DNA of 64,000 nt. Origin: Sphagnum magellanicum (Eukaryota; Streptophyta; Sphagnopsida; Sphagnales; Sphagnaceae). Made by a program: the position numbers and the translations under genes. Of the stretch, positions 1-13,400 are shown piece after piece (positions within the stretch are counted from its first letter, which is position 1; each line of letters begins with the position of its first letter). The notes beneath the pieces are model-generated. The model did not search any database, was not told the DNA's origin, and saw only the letters and a program-made list of their open reading frames with translations. The stretch covers positions 13,888,001 to 13,952,000 of the forward strand of contig CM038915.1 in NCBI GenBank assembly GCA_021904315.1. Direction: 5' to 3'.

Positions 1-319
1 CCTTATCAAATACTTTTTGTTCCATATAATTCTTGAAATACAATTGATACAATGTAATTTTGTTAATCTTCACATAATTTTTTTAAAAAAAGCTTCAAGA
101 TTTATTTTTAAATTGAAAATTTTCCGTTGAATAATTAACAATTTATAATATTTATATTATAAAATATTCATTAATTTTTCAATTACAAGTATTTACACAT
201 CAAAATATCATATATCAAAGATCATTTATCAAAACATCAACTTCATCCATTGATAGAATTTTAAGTCTTCATTACATGTACAATTATAATTAACCATTCC
301 AAATGACAAATGAGAATAT
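1..319. other. AT-rich sequence with no recognisable feature
   Basis: Very AT-rich sequence before the first recognisable Helitron coding relic. I see no convincing reading frame, RNA gene or repeat. It may hold the 5' end of the Helitron, but no diagnostic terminus could be placed. Confidence 0.5.
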
Positions 320-639
320 CATCAAGAAAAACGCAAGGAAAAGAAAAAGATATAATGAAACAAAAGACAAAATAATGCCCAAAGATAGGAACAAAGACAA
401 AACAATTGTGAAAAAATAAAAGAAAAACGAAAAAAAATTAAAGATTTAATTAATGCTAAAAGAAGAAAAAAAATCAAATACACACAAAATATTTGAAAAC
501 TCTTTAATACAACATGTACATCAAGATTTAGAAAAACCCTTATTGACCAAAAAGAAAAGGTATTTCTTCTATTGAACATCAATTTTTTGCATGTACAAAA
601 AAAAAACTAAAAAAAACCCATTAAAAAAATGTAATCAAT

Positions 640-1656
640 ACTAAAAGATGAAAATTTTTATTTAAACACGCATAAAATACTTGATGAATATTTAATAAAA
701 CATCCAAATATTTTCCCACCACAATCAAAAAAGAGAATAACATGTTTTGTTAAAATCAATTTAACACTTTCATAAAAAAATCTAACTTTGAATTTGGCTA
801 TTGTTGTGTTTACAATGAAAATAAATTTGCAAATGAGTTAATAATATGCGATACCTGAAATCTTCATTTTGATTTGAAACATATGAAAAATTTACTTAAA
901 ATGAATCTTAAATATCATTTTGAAACTAATATCGAATCTATCCCAGAAGAATTAACAAGTGACACCAAACATGTACAACAAAAATTGAATGGATTTTTAT
1001 TAGCAAAGGAAGGTATTTCAATAACTAAATGTCAAATTTTTGTATGTAAAATTTGTTATGTTTCTTTAAAAAACAATAAAATACCAAAACTTGCATTAGC
1101 CAATGGCTTATGGATTGGCATCACACCACCAATGTTACCAAAATCGACAATGGTGGAAGAAACCTTAATAGCATGTTATTGTTGTTGTACCATATTAATT
1201 AAATTAAGATATACCAACAAAGGAAGAACAACAAGCCAACATGCACTTAAAGGAAATATAGTAAATTTTGCACAAAATCTTGAAAGTGCAATAGAACTTT
1301 TAAACACATTGCCATCATCATTAGAAACATTGACTAATATTATTGCAGTACACTTTGTAGGAAGTTCACACCCACCTATAAAACTAGTCAAAAGTTGCAA
1401 ACTATTATATGTACGTAAATATGATATTACCATGTGGTTAACTTGGTTAAAATCTAATCATGTAGGCTACAAAAATACAAGTATGAATACACATATATTA
1501 AATACAATGCCTGAAAATGACATACCAGAGCCAATAATGAAATCAATGTTCCAATCAACAAATATTGAACTTGCAAATGCTGAACATTGTACAAATATCA
1601 CAGACTTAAATCAACAAAAAGGTACGATGAAACTGAACATGTCATTGAAATATTAG
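640..1656 (+). pseudogene. Helitron polyprotein, DUF6570-like N-terminal part
   Basis: From 874 an open frame of 260 residues runs to 1656, and the same frame extends upstream to about 781 through one in-frame stop near 866. It carries a CxxC pair (KICYVSLKNN context), the motif LALANGLWIG, LRYTNKGRTTSQHALKG, and HFVGSSHPP, features I associate with the DUF6570 region preceding the Rep domain in large Helitron proteins. The frame then shifts at about 1590-1660 into the next block. Function of DUF6570 is not established. It is a broken segment of one polyprotein, not a separate gene. The assignment rests on remembered family pattern rather than a search. Confidence 0.75.
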
Positions 1657-3130
1657 GTCTAATAGATTTCGATGGTATAAACATAAATAAACATGAACAA
1701 ATGATTAATGCATTCCAGAATTTACATCGTAATCAATATTTGTCCTATAATCACCACACCATAATGATAAATGAATACAATAACCCAAATATGATAGCAT
1801 GCATGTTTCCTACTTTATTTTCTTTTGGAACTGGTGTCACCAAACTGAATAACATTAAACATGAATGAAAGAGAACTCCTTAATGAAATACAAACCATAG
1901 ATTTTGACAACATTATTATTAACCCACAAAACATAGATTCTAAAATATATATATGTAGTTAATTATGACATGTAAAGGTTTATAGTAAATATGTCATGGC
2001 GTTTGGAAGTAGCCGTGTAACAGAAAGGGACCAATTTTTCAGTATGATGAATTTTATGGGAACACCAAGTTTATTTTTCACTTTGAATCTCACATTTTTC
2101 CATCATCCTTTGTTAGATGTTTTAAGTGGACAAAAGGTAAATCTTAATTTTTTTTAAAATAAAAATATGGTAACAAAAATGAATGATGCAAATATGCAAT
2201 GATAAATCCAAAAACTCAAGCTATATTTGTACACACTATTGTCAATGTTATCTTCAAATATATGTTACAAGTGAAAAACATAGATGATTTATTGGTGTTT
2301 TTGGTCACATAAAAGTTCATTATGGATGTTACAAAACAACAAAAAATGGCCACTTACATATTCACACATTATTATGTTTTAATAATTTTCCAGATCCCAA
2401 CACATTTATACAAGCATTGCAAGATGATGAGATTTTTTGACAAAATATGATTATTACTTAAATGATATAATTATACGAGACATTAATGAATATAAATCAT
2501 GTGCAAAAAAGATAGATATAAACTACATTAATGACAATTTTGATGACATACATCCTTGCAACATAAGGCCACCAAATCCTGAAGAAAAAACTTTACAAAA
2601 TTATTCCAGAATGACATTCATAAACTATTGAAGATATGCAATTGACATGTATGTAATCCAACATGCTACAAAACATATGTTAATATGTCAAAAAAACTAT
2701 GCAAGTATGGATTCCTTCAACCTTTAATCAACAAAAATCATTTTAACATTGAAAAGAGACTTTTACACATAAAAAGAACTTCAATAAATGGTTAAATAAT
2801 GCAAATCCATGGATATTATCAGCTTCAAGATGTAATCATGATTTGAAATGTATAGCAACTTTCGGCAAAGATAGAATCATTAATTTATTACATCATAAAT
2901 TACATCACAAAAACATCTATTTACACTTCACATATATATTCTCTTTTGCAAATTGCAATAAAAAACTAAAAAAAAGAAAAGAAAACTCAAATAATAATTG
3001 CAATTCAATCAACAAAAGTCAATGTCTCCTCATATGTTGTTTAAATACAATAGGAAATCAACAAGAAATATTAACCACCAGAGTAATTAGCTACTTATTG
3101 AACTTATTAGATCACATAACCAATCAATGA
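1590..3130 (+). pseudogene. Helitron Rep (HUH endonuclease) domain, broken
   Basis: Frame-shifted pieces show MFPTLFSFGTG (1801-1836), the Helitron-like N block RVTERDQFFSMMNFMGTPSL with FFTLNL following (2011-2090), then GVFGHIKVHYGCY and the HUH motif LHIHTLL (about 2353-2373), HPCNIRPPNP (2551-2580), and a tyrosine motif YYIINYITK (about 2888-2914). In Helitrons the HUH histidines bind metal and one or two tyrosines cleave the DNA strand. Both motif types are still recognisable, but stops and frame changes between them (for example after 2155, at 2439 and at 2629) destroy the protein. Downstream 3156-3491 is a further decayed part with no motif I can name. Confidence 0.8.
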
Positions 3131-4255
3131 TTTCACTTACATACCTTGGTATAGTTTGTCAACATGGGTAAATGGCCAAGAAAAAATCAAAATGTTCAAA
3201 ATGAAAACGATAATCACACTAATGCCAATTTTGAAACCTTTACAATTGATAAAAATTTATCAAATCAATAATACATCATACACAATTTTAAGGTCAATTA
3301 CCAACATAGATTTACCCACTTTTACTTCTCTATGTCCATATTATTTTTCTAGTAATATAAATAAATCAACAACATCCATTGTCATAGATTTAATAATGAT
3401 CACCTTCAATACAACACCTATAGCCTTTGTGAATTCAAAGAACCAAAATTCTAGTTTTACAAAGTTATACAATACCTTCACAAAAAAATGACCTAGAAAA
3501 TCATGCTCAAATAATTTGTATTTTATTTACATCATGGTGTACAATTTTCAACATCAAATTAGATCTCACTATATCTTGGGAAATGACACTAAATAATGTG
3601 TACCCGACATTTATTGATTTGCAAAAAATAAAATAAAAATAAAAATATCAGTAGCTTACCTGAATGTAGAAAATGAAAAGATGCAAATAGATTATTAAAA
3701 GTATAATCAACACAACTTGAACTTGATAAAGAAAACATAGAAGAAAAAATTACAATGAATCCACATTATGAAGATGATGTTGAAAATGAACTCCAACAAA
3801 ACATCCATAACATAAAAGAACAAAACAACAATGTACAAACATAATTTAGTCCTAAACAAATAGAAATTGAATATTTATTATGTAACACAAGTACTAAAAC
3901 TTAAATAATAAAACATCTAAAAACAATGGAAACAAAAACACAAAATGAAAATATTAATAATGATAACATGAATTTCATTATCAAACTTCAAACTTTGATC
4001 AAACAATGGAATTAAGATTTGAAATTTCCACAAATATTAAACCTTTATGAATCAACATTAGAAATTTCACATACATATTCAAACATGACCTATATAAATG
4101 ATAATGCAAAACCTCAATTATCATACTTACTATTTAATGATGTGCAATCATATGATATTGAAAATGAAAATAAAATTGTAACTTTCATTGATGAAATAAA
4201 TATTTATTCATTGTTACATATTAAAAACATCATAAGGAAAAATACAACTTAAATA
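3131..4255 (+). pseudogene. Helitron linker region between Rep and helicase, heavily decayed
   Basis: This AT-rich stretch lies between the Rep tyrosine motif and the helicase Walker A motif and must correspond to the polyprotein linker. Short open pieces exist (3156-3491, 4019-4252), and their Asn/Ile/Thr-rich composition matches the neighbouring blocks, but I see no motif that fixes a function. No separate gene is proposed. Confidence 0.55.
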
Positions 4256-5760
4256 ATTTACAAGCCATTTCATTTGAAAATTTCATTGCAAGTACATCAA
4301 ATAATCAATTATTACAATATGTAGGAGGAACTGCAAGTATTGGTAAAACACATATAATTAAAGCTATCCAAGATTATTTTTTGAAAATGTGAAAACAACA
4401 AAAATTTAGAGTTGTAGCATACACATCAAATGCAACCTTATTAATAAATGGAATAATGATACATTTTTTATTGGGATTTTCAATCGATAAACACACAATT
4501 ATAAGCAAATCTAATTCAACATATGGCCAAATATCCAATTCATCATTATCGATAAAATATCCATGGTAGGTTGCACATTGCTTGTTATAATACATTTAAA
4601 ACTACAAAAACTAAAATATGACATTTTACCATTTGGAAGAATCAACATAATGTTCATGGGACATTTTTTACAATTTCCACTAATCAATGACACACCATTA
4701 TATTCAACAAACATACATTCGATTTTTTTTACATTCATAAAATTAACACAAAAAAAATCATAGGTTTTAAATCATAGGTAAAAGCATTTGGGAAAATTAT
4801 ATTTGACCAAATAGTATCATCTTCACAAAACAATTGAGACAAAACAAAGACATTCAATATGCCACCTTTTTAGAAAACCTTTGAATTGGAAATATTTTAA
4901 AATCAAAATTTGAATATTAAATACTCATTTTCTATCTAATTTAAACGTCAACTTATTCAATGATCCATGGAATAAAACAACCTTCATAGTTCCTCATAAT
5001 GAATTATGAAATGCCATAAACCATTATATGATAAATATCCATTCAAAAACATCAAAACAAAAATGTTACACTATTGTTGCAACCGACATGTAAAAAAAAA
5101 GGGCCAATATGTAATAATATCAAATACATTATAAGACAAATGGTGTTCACAAGTAAAATTCAATGCTTAGCACCTTTCCTTAAAATCTATAAAAGGAATG
5201 AAAATCATTATAACAAAAAATTTATATCATGAACTAGGAATTGTAAACATAAACTTTAAATACATTGAAAATATATCCCTCACAAATTTTAAATCGACAC
5301 AAAAAGATGTTACAATGTATCCCCCCATAAACGTTTTGGTCAATTTAAATGATTTCATAGAAAAAATAAATAAATTACAAAACATAAAATTAAAAGGCCT
5401 CCCTAAAAATGTCATACCAATAATACCATATCAAGGAGTTTCCAATATCATCATCACATATCGGAGTCAAACACATCCAAAACATTCATAATCATTAGAT
5501 ATCAATTGTCACCTACCCAAACTTTTTGTTTTACAGATTTCAAAACACAAGGACAAACATTTGACAAATTAATTATAGACCTTTGACAACCACCTAATAA
5601 TGTGCGTTTAAATATGCACAACATATACATAACCTTATCATGTTTACAATCCATAGATGGACTCATAATCTTATAAAATATTATTATCCAAGACATATGC
5701 AAAGCTAACTTCAAAAAATGATCTTTATAAATGTTCAAACCTATTTCAAGTCATAATATA
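4256..5760 (+). pseudogene. Helitron Pif1-like helicase domain, broken
   Basis: Motifs in order: a Walker A-like loop VGGTASIGKTHIIKAI (about 4321-4368), RVVAYTSNATLLINGI, a DExx-box neighbourhood followed by MVGCTLL, then INIMFMGHFLQFPLINDTPL (4639-4698), where the usual MGDFLQ aspartate is His. A C-terminal block has FTDFKTQGQTFDKLIIDL (about 5530-5582) and NVRLNMHNIYITLSCLQS (5599-5652), typical of Pif1 motifs V and VI. The Pif1 module unwinds DNA during rolling-circle transposition. Stops at about 4390, between 4760 and 5198, and around 5585 show it is dead. Domain identity is firm. Confidence 0.87.
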
Positions 5761-5939
5761 ACCAAAAACATCCTACAAAGAAAAAAGACAAAAATGATTT
5801 AATGATTAATGATTTCAATAATAATAATATTGACAACAATGTCATCAATTACTAACATGAAGAATTCCAATTAACTAAAATCAATGAAAACATTCTTTTC
5901 GATCTGAATGGATAGTTAAGCAATCAACATTTAGAAACC

Positions 5940-6412
5940 ACAATGCAAATATTTTATGTTCAAAAATTACAATCGTTAGGATATCAACAACACACATACA
6001 CAATCATAACTATTATAAATATATACTTAACCGATTGTCTTCAACATGTTTTCATAAATAATAATCATTGGATATTGGTCCAAATACACACATCTAGATT
6101 AAACCTACATTGCACAATATATGATTCAAGTAAACTGACAACAAAAAAATTACAAACCAACACCATCCAATTACTAACATAAAAAATGTAAAACATTTAT
6201 TATATTCATATGCAAATGTTATGCAACAACTAGAGAGTTCATCTTACAAACTTTTTACAATAGCATATGTAGCCAATATAGCATTTGGACTCAACCCAGA
6301 ACAATCTATTTACAATGTACCACAATTGCATTTGCATAACGACATAAACAATGAAACTATATCTCCATTCGCCAAACACTCCCATTCAAACACACTAAAA
6401 AAATAGATGGTC
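5940..6412 (+). pseudogene. Ulp1/C48-like cysteine protease domain fused to the Helitron, inactive
   Basis: Downstream of the helicase, two frames (5943-6182 and 6221-6406) give an Ulp1-type fold signature: NNNHWILVQIH holds the catalytic His, CTIYDS holds the catalytic Asp, and QLESSSYKLFTIAYV holds the oxyanion Gln. The family pattern at the last site is Q-x(4)-D-C-G; here the DCG positions read S-Y-K, so the nucleophilic Cys is missing. The two halves are separated by an in-frame stop at 6180. C48 enzymes process SUMO-like proteins; in transposons their role is not settled. Gene order shows it was the C-terminal part of the Helitron protein or its last gene. Confidence 0.75.
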
Positions 6413-6889
6413 AATTGTCAGTAGTAGTGCATAGCAACACAGAGCCCAAGTTTATTTGTTTATATATTTTTAATGTCTCCAAAGCATTAAATGCCTTCAT
6501 GTGGTTCTCAAAAAATATTTTAACCTACAATAAATATATATTGGTGGAAACTAAGTTTCCACTACTCCAATTCTTCCACAACTACTACATAAGTCATGAA
6601 ATTTTAAAATATGTGATAATTATAAAAAAGAATTGAATATACTGATTGGAACTAAATTCAACAATTGGATTAACAGTTGATCCAAATTCTATCCAAAGTC
6701 CAAAAGACACTATACTACACATTCATCCAAACCTCCGACAAACTGTAACACATACTCATCCAAAACTTGTGTTGTTTGGATAACTATGTTTCATAGTGTT
6801 AAGTTGAATGTGTCAGAGAGTTCTCCTCTTTCTTTCTTTTTATAAAAACTTAAATTTTTCTTTAAGGTACAACCCGACCTGACAATCCA
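6413..6889. other. Junction between Helitron relic and SAPS gene 3' end
   Basis: AT-rich sequence with one short open frame on the + strand (6415-6636, 73 residues) that I do not recognise. The Helitron 3' end is probably in here, but no CTRR end with a preceding hairpin could be fixed. Confidence 0.4.
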
Positions 6890-7496
6890 TTTTATTTTTA
6901 TTTTTTATATTTTTCTAAAGCACAACCCAACCCGAGAAGCCAAACCCAACCTGAGAAGCCATTGGCACTCCCAAGTCAAGCTCATTGGCAGACGCAGGAG
7001 ATACCCACTTGCCATTCAGATAACAATCATAGCATCCATTGGAGGGGGGTTCACCGCTCTGGTTGAAGTTAAGGCTTAGTGTTACAACTGGTGAGAAACA
7101 CAGCAACCTGCACTGCAATTTGTCTCACTAGAATAGAGACTGCCAATTTGCAGCACCAAAGTCTGTATGAAGAATGTAACCAACGTTGTTGTGATGCTCT
7201 GTGATTGATCAGGGCCCATTTGAGGCAATTCCATTTCATGAAAGTCCACATGTGACCCAATTACTCCTCTAGTAAAAGAGGGAAGGACGGACAATTTGAT
7301 TTGGAATTTGCACTCACAAGGCCACCAAAATGGATAGCAGATTGAGGCAATAGAGAGAAACAAAAGATAGAAACACACAGCTGGACTACTACAGAACATA
7401 GGGGCTCAAACCAAGTGCCAACTTACTACAACGTGAATGGGCTAGCCAGGCCCATCTGAGAGATATATAAAATGAACGTAAATCAGAAGAGCCCTC
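6890..7496 (-). other. Probable 3' UTR of the SAPS gene
   Basis: Directly downstream of the stop codon on the minus strand. Composition is richer in G and C than the flanking Helitron, and the minus strand has AATAAA-type poly(A) signals around 6890-6905, about 600 bases after the stop. Short open frames in this stretch are not conserved-looking. The limits are inferred. Confidence 0.5.
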
Positions 7497-10400
7497 TTAT
7501 AATTGCTTGTCTTCAGCAACTGATTGGATGTACCCACTGCGCCAAAAATTGGCATCATTGAAATTAGGATCACCAATTAGACTGTCCTTTGCCCCAGGCT
7601 CAGGATTGTTGAAATCTGCTGTTTCCTTCAAATGAATGGGACTGGCCTCTCCTACCACACCTTCTCGCAGCATTTTCTCCATTGCTTTAGTTGTTCCATC
7701 TGGTTCTACACCAGCAACTTCTTCACCAGTCAGTGGGTTGATCGTATGACTGTTGTCGAGAATCAAATCATGAGCATCTGAACGAGGAGAAAGCACCGAT
7801 GGTACTGAAGTGAGCTCAGCAGTAGACAAAACCCCTGATGATGCAGGATTCTCCCATTGAGGATCTGGGATATCAGGGACATCAACCTTGAATGAATTAC
7901 TCTCATTGTTTACATCCTGCCCTGATGTGCCCTCCAAGGGTGACACTGTCTCCCTCAAACCCAACATCCACTCAGGTAGTTCCAGAGCTTGAACTGAGTG
8001 AGAGTTTTCCTCTTGAAACTCTTGAAACAGGTTCTCTGACAATCCAAAAGTTTGCAGCTTTGAAGCTGGGTCTTTCTCATCAGGCTCACTAAGGGTTGAC
8101 TCTTGTTTTTCCTTGTTCAGATCCATTTCATTTTCAAGTCTTTCAAGCTTGTGATTCAAGGACCCCAAGTTATTTGCAGAGGATGCAGTATCAACCAAAT
8201 CATCATCCTCCCCTAGTACCACCTCATCATCACTGCTGCTTCCTCCATTGCTATTTGGGGGGGAGACAGGGTTTGTGATTAGTCCATCCTCATTCTGACT
8301 CAGGGAAGAAGAGATGAGGAAGGTTGGTGATGATTCTTCTTTTGTTCTGTCATCTTGCAAAGTGAACCAGCTGCCACTACTGCAAAACCCACATACAACC
8401 AATAAAATAGCCATTCTGCACATAACTTCCAATATGCTACATTGCACAGTGGGATAGAAACAGGAAATCAGATACTGGATTAACAGTTTACCTGGCCTGT
8501 TCTTCCCCAAGTCGCAGTGATGAAATCACGACTTCTGCTGACTCATCATCAAAGAAAACATCCTGCAAAACATACTGATGGTCAGACTATTCCACAAGGT
8601 GAAAATGTGTAGCACTACTTGATATTGTTGCTTATGGTTTTGTGCTGACAGGAACATCATTGCAAGCAACAAGCAGCAAATGGCCATCAAACTCCAGGAG
8701 AACAGGACATACACAAAGGACATCTCTCACCTCTTCATCTCTCTCAATAGGCCCATGTCCCTGAAAACCATCACAGATATCAGCTTAGGTCATCCAAAAT
8801 TAGGAAATAGAAATTGTCAGCTTCCAAAAGCGTTTGCAATTGCTCCTCAAAGCCAACACCTCACCATCCTTCAGCCACAAAATCAGCAAACCAAGAAAAC
8901 AACCCCTCACCATCCTTCAACCACAAAATCAGCTAACCAAGAAAGCAACCCATATAGCCAAAATGGAGGTGGCACAAACCTCCTCTCCATCCTCATTGTC
9001 AAACATGCTGTAGCGGTAGGCATCATGTGACAAGTTGCTGGTCAAGTTGGAAATGTCATAGTCCCTATCACGGAAGCCATCATCATCATCACTTTCAACT
9101 GTGCGGTCATGTACAGCTGTAGGACGCCTGCATCCACCCACCTCTGTATAATCAGACCCTTCCCTCCATTCACAACTTCGAAATTAGGTCACACAGGTTC
9201 CAGGCTTAGCAGTGAAGATTACTAACTTGAATAAACAACAGTAAGCTTTCCCAGCCTCCACCACATATAGCTCACAATTATGCAACTGCCTTCAGATGAA
9301 AAGCAACAAATGAGAACTTCCTTAAGAAAGGAAAAAAAAACTTGCAATACATCTGTGCAGGTGTTGGCACAAATCGTACCCACAGGACCATTGAAACACA
9401 TTTTCAATCATGTTGCGTGGTTGGAGCACCAACAAAATCCAGTCGCTCCATTTTGGATTTGCCTGCAAAATGATCACAAAAGGTTTGAGGCTTGTTTCAA
9501 TTCTAAAGCAAATATGATGACACTTTACTACGATTTTACACCTCAATTGGACCATACAATATCTACCACTGCCTGTGTCTTCATCTCAGGATATGGGTTC
9601 CAGAGATGGGTTCCTGCCACAACCACAATTGTGAAACAACACAAAACCTGTAAGGTCATGTTGTGTCAAAATTGGAGGTTCATTCAAGATCCCACATCCA
9701 CATGTCCTTTCACTAGAACATCAGCAGGTCAACATGTCAGGATTTCTTGGTTTTGACATTTAGGATCAGTTCTGAGCACATGACAGTTGACCTTTAACAT
9801 GGGATGCATGGCTGTGAGATGGACTTTCAATGACAGTCACCACTTTGTAGCAAAACGTGACCTGAAACGTGCTGTGATTTTGGAATAGACCTGTAGGTGG
9901 GCTTTTATGGTGGAGTTCGATCCTGAAGCCTGAATCATCCTGTTGGCAATGCGTGTTAAGTGCCCTAGGCTTCCTATTTTTGTTGGTGATTTGGTTTTTG
10001 TTGGCTTTGACTGCACATGAACCCACATTCAATTGATCATTAAAATGCATATAATAATTAGTTGTGTAGAAATGGATGTGACAAACCATGATGCACAGAA
10101 CTGCCAGATTTGAGAATAAACAGGCAGCTAAAACCACTGAGTTATCATTAGCTCACACAAGCAATGCTTATATCATTAAGCACAAATATACATATGTGAG
10201 AGAATGTTGTTGAAACCAGGTTATTGAACAGAAATGTTTTGACTTCAGAAATGAGTACCTCCAACTGTGTCTCAGGAACGTAAGGGCTTTCATCAGCAGC
10301 CAACAACCTTGTGACAAAATCACAATCCTGGAAGAGGTGATCTAGTAATGCCTGGTTGTTGCTCTCCAAGCAGGATGACACAATATTCTCCACCTGGTGA

Positions 10401-13400
10401 TGCAACATATTGTTGAAAGGGTAGCTACAAAACCACCCAACACATAGTCCCATCAATAAAACTGAGCATTTGGAGCTATTCCTTGTCAGTGATCAGCACA
10501 ACTGCTATCTATATTCAGTCAACAAGACAGAAGCAAACAGGACAGATTCATAAAAAGCCCAAAGAAATTGATGGATAAACCTCAAACAGGAGACAGTAGA
10601 GATAGTGAGATAAAGAAAAAGAAACCAAGAGATTAATGTCTCACTGAAAGATTGCAAGAGGAAGCAGCAGAAGGAAAAGGATCTCCAACAGAGTAGAAGA
10701 TTCCAATGGACAACAGTACTTGCCCAATTGCATGATTTAGCTCACTAAGGTGTCTCCTTTGAGACTCTACTTTTTACACCCATACAGCAGCATTTTTTCT
10801 GATGAAAACTGCAGAAATTGCTTAGATGCCAGCAAATGTACTTACTCAAAGAAGAGCTTCAGAACCAGTTGAATGGCTCCTGAGGATATCAACTCTTTTC
10901 TGGCTCCCTCACTATTTGTTCTTAACAAAACTGCAATGAATTCCACAATCTTCCAAAAACCACAGGCAGAGTTTTAGATTGCAGTAAGAAGAAATGAACA
11001 GAAAAAAGGATACCCAAAGCAGCAAGACTTGCTAGTCAAATGAGATGAATGCCCTAGGAACGCTACAAGCTTCTATGAGACTAGGGCAGCTTGCAAAATA
11101 TTGTCTGCAACCATTGTATATGAACAATGCTTCAACAGCAACATTAAGGTTGATTACACAGATAATTACATTATAGATATAAGAGTAAAGATTAACCTTC
11201 AGTCTGTGAATGCCAAGAGGAGGCTGGAGCTGCCCATAAGTAGTGAACAGAACTTTGTCCTCCGCAGACACATCCAGTACTTTAAGTAAGTCACCTGTCA
11301 TTATACCCCAGCCAACAATAAGCCACTGACCTCTAGAACTTTCTGCTGGCAATGTCAGCAGCGGTCAGCAGTGGTCAGCATGATGCCCTGAATTGTTCTC
11401 AAATCACCACTGCTATCCACTCTCAGATGCACCTGAGTCTAGAAGGCATTTATGTTCCACATGCAAACCATGCCAACTGATAGGCATGTATGTGCATACA
11501 TGCTGCAAAGAGAAAAAAGATGGAAAGGAAGGAAGAAGAGCAAAGACATCCACAAAAGGCTCTAACAATTGTAAGACATGGGGACACAACACTCTGATTG
11601 GTAGCAACAGGTTTTGGAAGACAGATGAAAAGTACACTGGAACTGGAAAGAAACCTACCCAGTCTTTGAAGCATTCCTTCAACGGTATCTGGATTGGCTG
11701 TTGATACAGGCTCAGCGACATGCTGCCCCCGAGCAGCTCCTGCAGCTGCTATCGTGGCAGCTCTCTTTGGATCCAAAAGAGAGATACATACAGAGAGCGC
11801 ATGTACAACTGTAGACTTTGACTCTGGATCTTCCAATACATGATGAAAGAGCTTCCCTACAAACCTGCAAAGGCACCTCGTAATGGTTGAGTTCACATAG
11901 TTAACTATAACTGTACACTAAATTTTTTCCAGTTTCTTAAACCTAAAAGAAACAACAACTATTTGAGGGATACATTCCATGTACCCATGCACAGGAAAGC
12001 TCATCAGAAAACATAGTGGACTTGTGAAACATCTGTACACATGCACATAGTTTCAAGAAACATACTTTGGGCTAGCAAGTTTTGAAGCCAGTGCAGATTG
12101 AGCAATGCGAGTAATAGCGGAGAGAGTCTCAGCTGCATTAGCATGCACTTCTGAGGAGTTCTGCACAAAGAGAAAGAAAATAGCTTCAGCTGCTGAAGTC
12201 CACCACACAATCACTGTGTAAGTAGCATCAACACTTCTACAGCAACCCAGCAAGGAGAAAGCATCTTGTGGTCAATAGAAGGCAAAACAAAACTCCAAGC
12301 TATTGAGGCTTAGCAAGAAACTCAAGGGTTCGTAGCTATATTTTCTCTTATATTCACCACAAAATGTATGCATCAACTCTTATACTGTTTGGAACAGATA
12401 GCAACTTCTACCTTACCACCTTATTTAGAAAAGCAAGACCCTTGGTAGACCTCATATCCACAGATATTTCTCACACTTTTTTTGCTAAGTATTTTGAGTG
12501 GGCTTGCTACAGGAAGTGCGAACAAGGAATACCAGAGGACTAAGCTTGTCCACAAGCATCTCCAGCAGATCAGTATCCGCCAACCATTGTAGGGAATCCA
12601 CATGAAAGGCATAAATATGTTCATCGGCTCCAACCAGTCGTACCAGAATCTACAAACCAAAACAGAATCTATGCTTGAGAATAATCCAAGTTTGGTAAGT
12701 CAGATTCATCACCAAGCTGTCATGGTCATCCTCATTGGATTTCCTTCAGAATGGGTATTACAACTGAACACAATTCTCCCACTGGGGTCCACAACCTCTC
12801 AGAGAGGACTGGACTGCTTCAAAGCTTCATTTTCAATCACCCTTCTTTTTGCAGAAGTAAAATCAAGAAGGAAACAAAAGCAGACCTCCATAATTGAGGT
12901 GATCCCAATAAGATCCACCAATTTCATTAGTATCTCCTGATGCGCCTGGAAGAAACCATTCCCATACACCCAACAGCCAAAGGAAGATGAATACTGCAAA
13001 ATGACAGAATGACTCTAAGAATGCATCCCATCCCATAAATCACACTCGGAACTACCACTGACCATTCCAAATTACAAAAGCAGCAGCGGTCCACAAAGAG
13101 AAGGCAGGATACAAAGGATGGACCAATAATGAAACCACAATATGGCCATTTGTGGGTGCCTCTAATTATGCCAGTTAAGCATGCCACAGCATTATGGAGC
13201 ATTGTCAGCACCCAACAGGGACTGCTGGCAATGACATACAAATAAGCCCAACTGTGACCATGTGAGACAGTCATTTCAATTCATCTAAACTCAACCAAAC
13301 CAGAATTGTGACTAACATCCCAGATAATGCAAGTGTAAGATACCTCACAAATAAAGACTATGAGAATGAATTCCTGGTGGTCTGTTCAGCCAGGGTTGGA

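Larger units (their letters stand above)
320..6412 (+). mobile_element. Degenerate autonomous Helitron (Rep-helicase plus Ulp1-like protease)
   Basis: The + strand carries, in order, decayed blocks matching a Helitron polyprotein: a Lys/Arg-rich start (about 320-480), a DUF6570-like region, the Helitron-like N domain with the HUH motif of the rolling-circle Rep, a Pif1-type superfamily 1 helicase, and an Ulp1/C48 cysteine-protease domain. The block order and the conserved motifs are seen directly. Many stops and frameshifts split the reading frame, so the element cannot encode its proteins. Helitrons transpose by rolling-circle replication, have no terminal inverted repeats and insert between A and T; I could not place the 5' TC or 3' CTRR-hairpin ends, so the limits given are those of the coding relics. 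Confidence 0.88.

Noticed and set aside
7892..9030. Plus-strand frames over the SAPS 3' exons
   Set aside because: They are antisense shadows of the SAPS coding exons.
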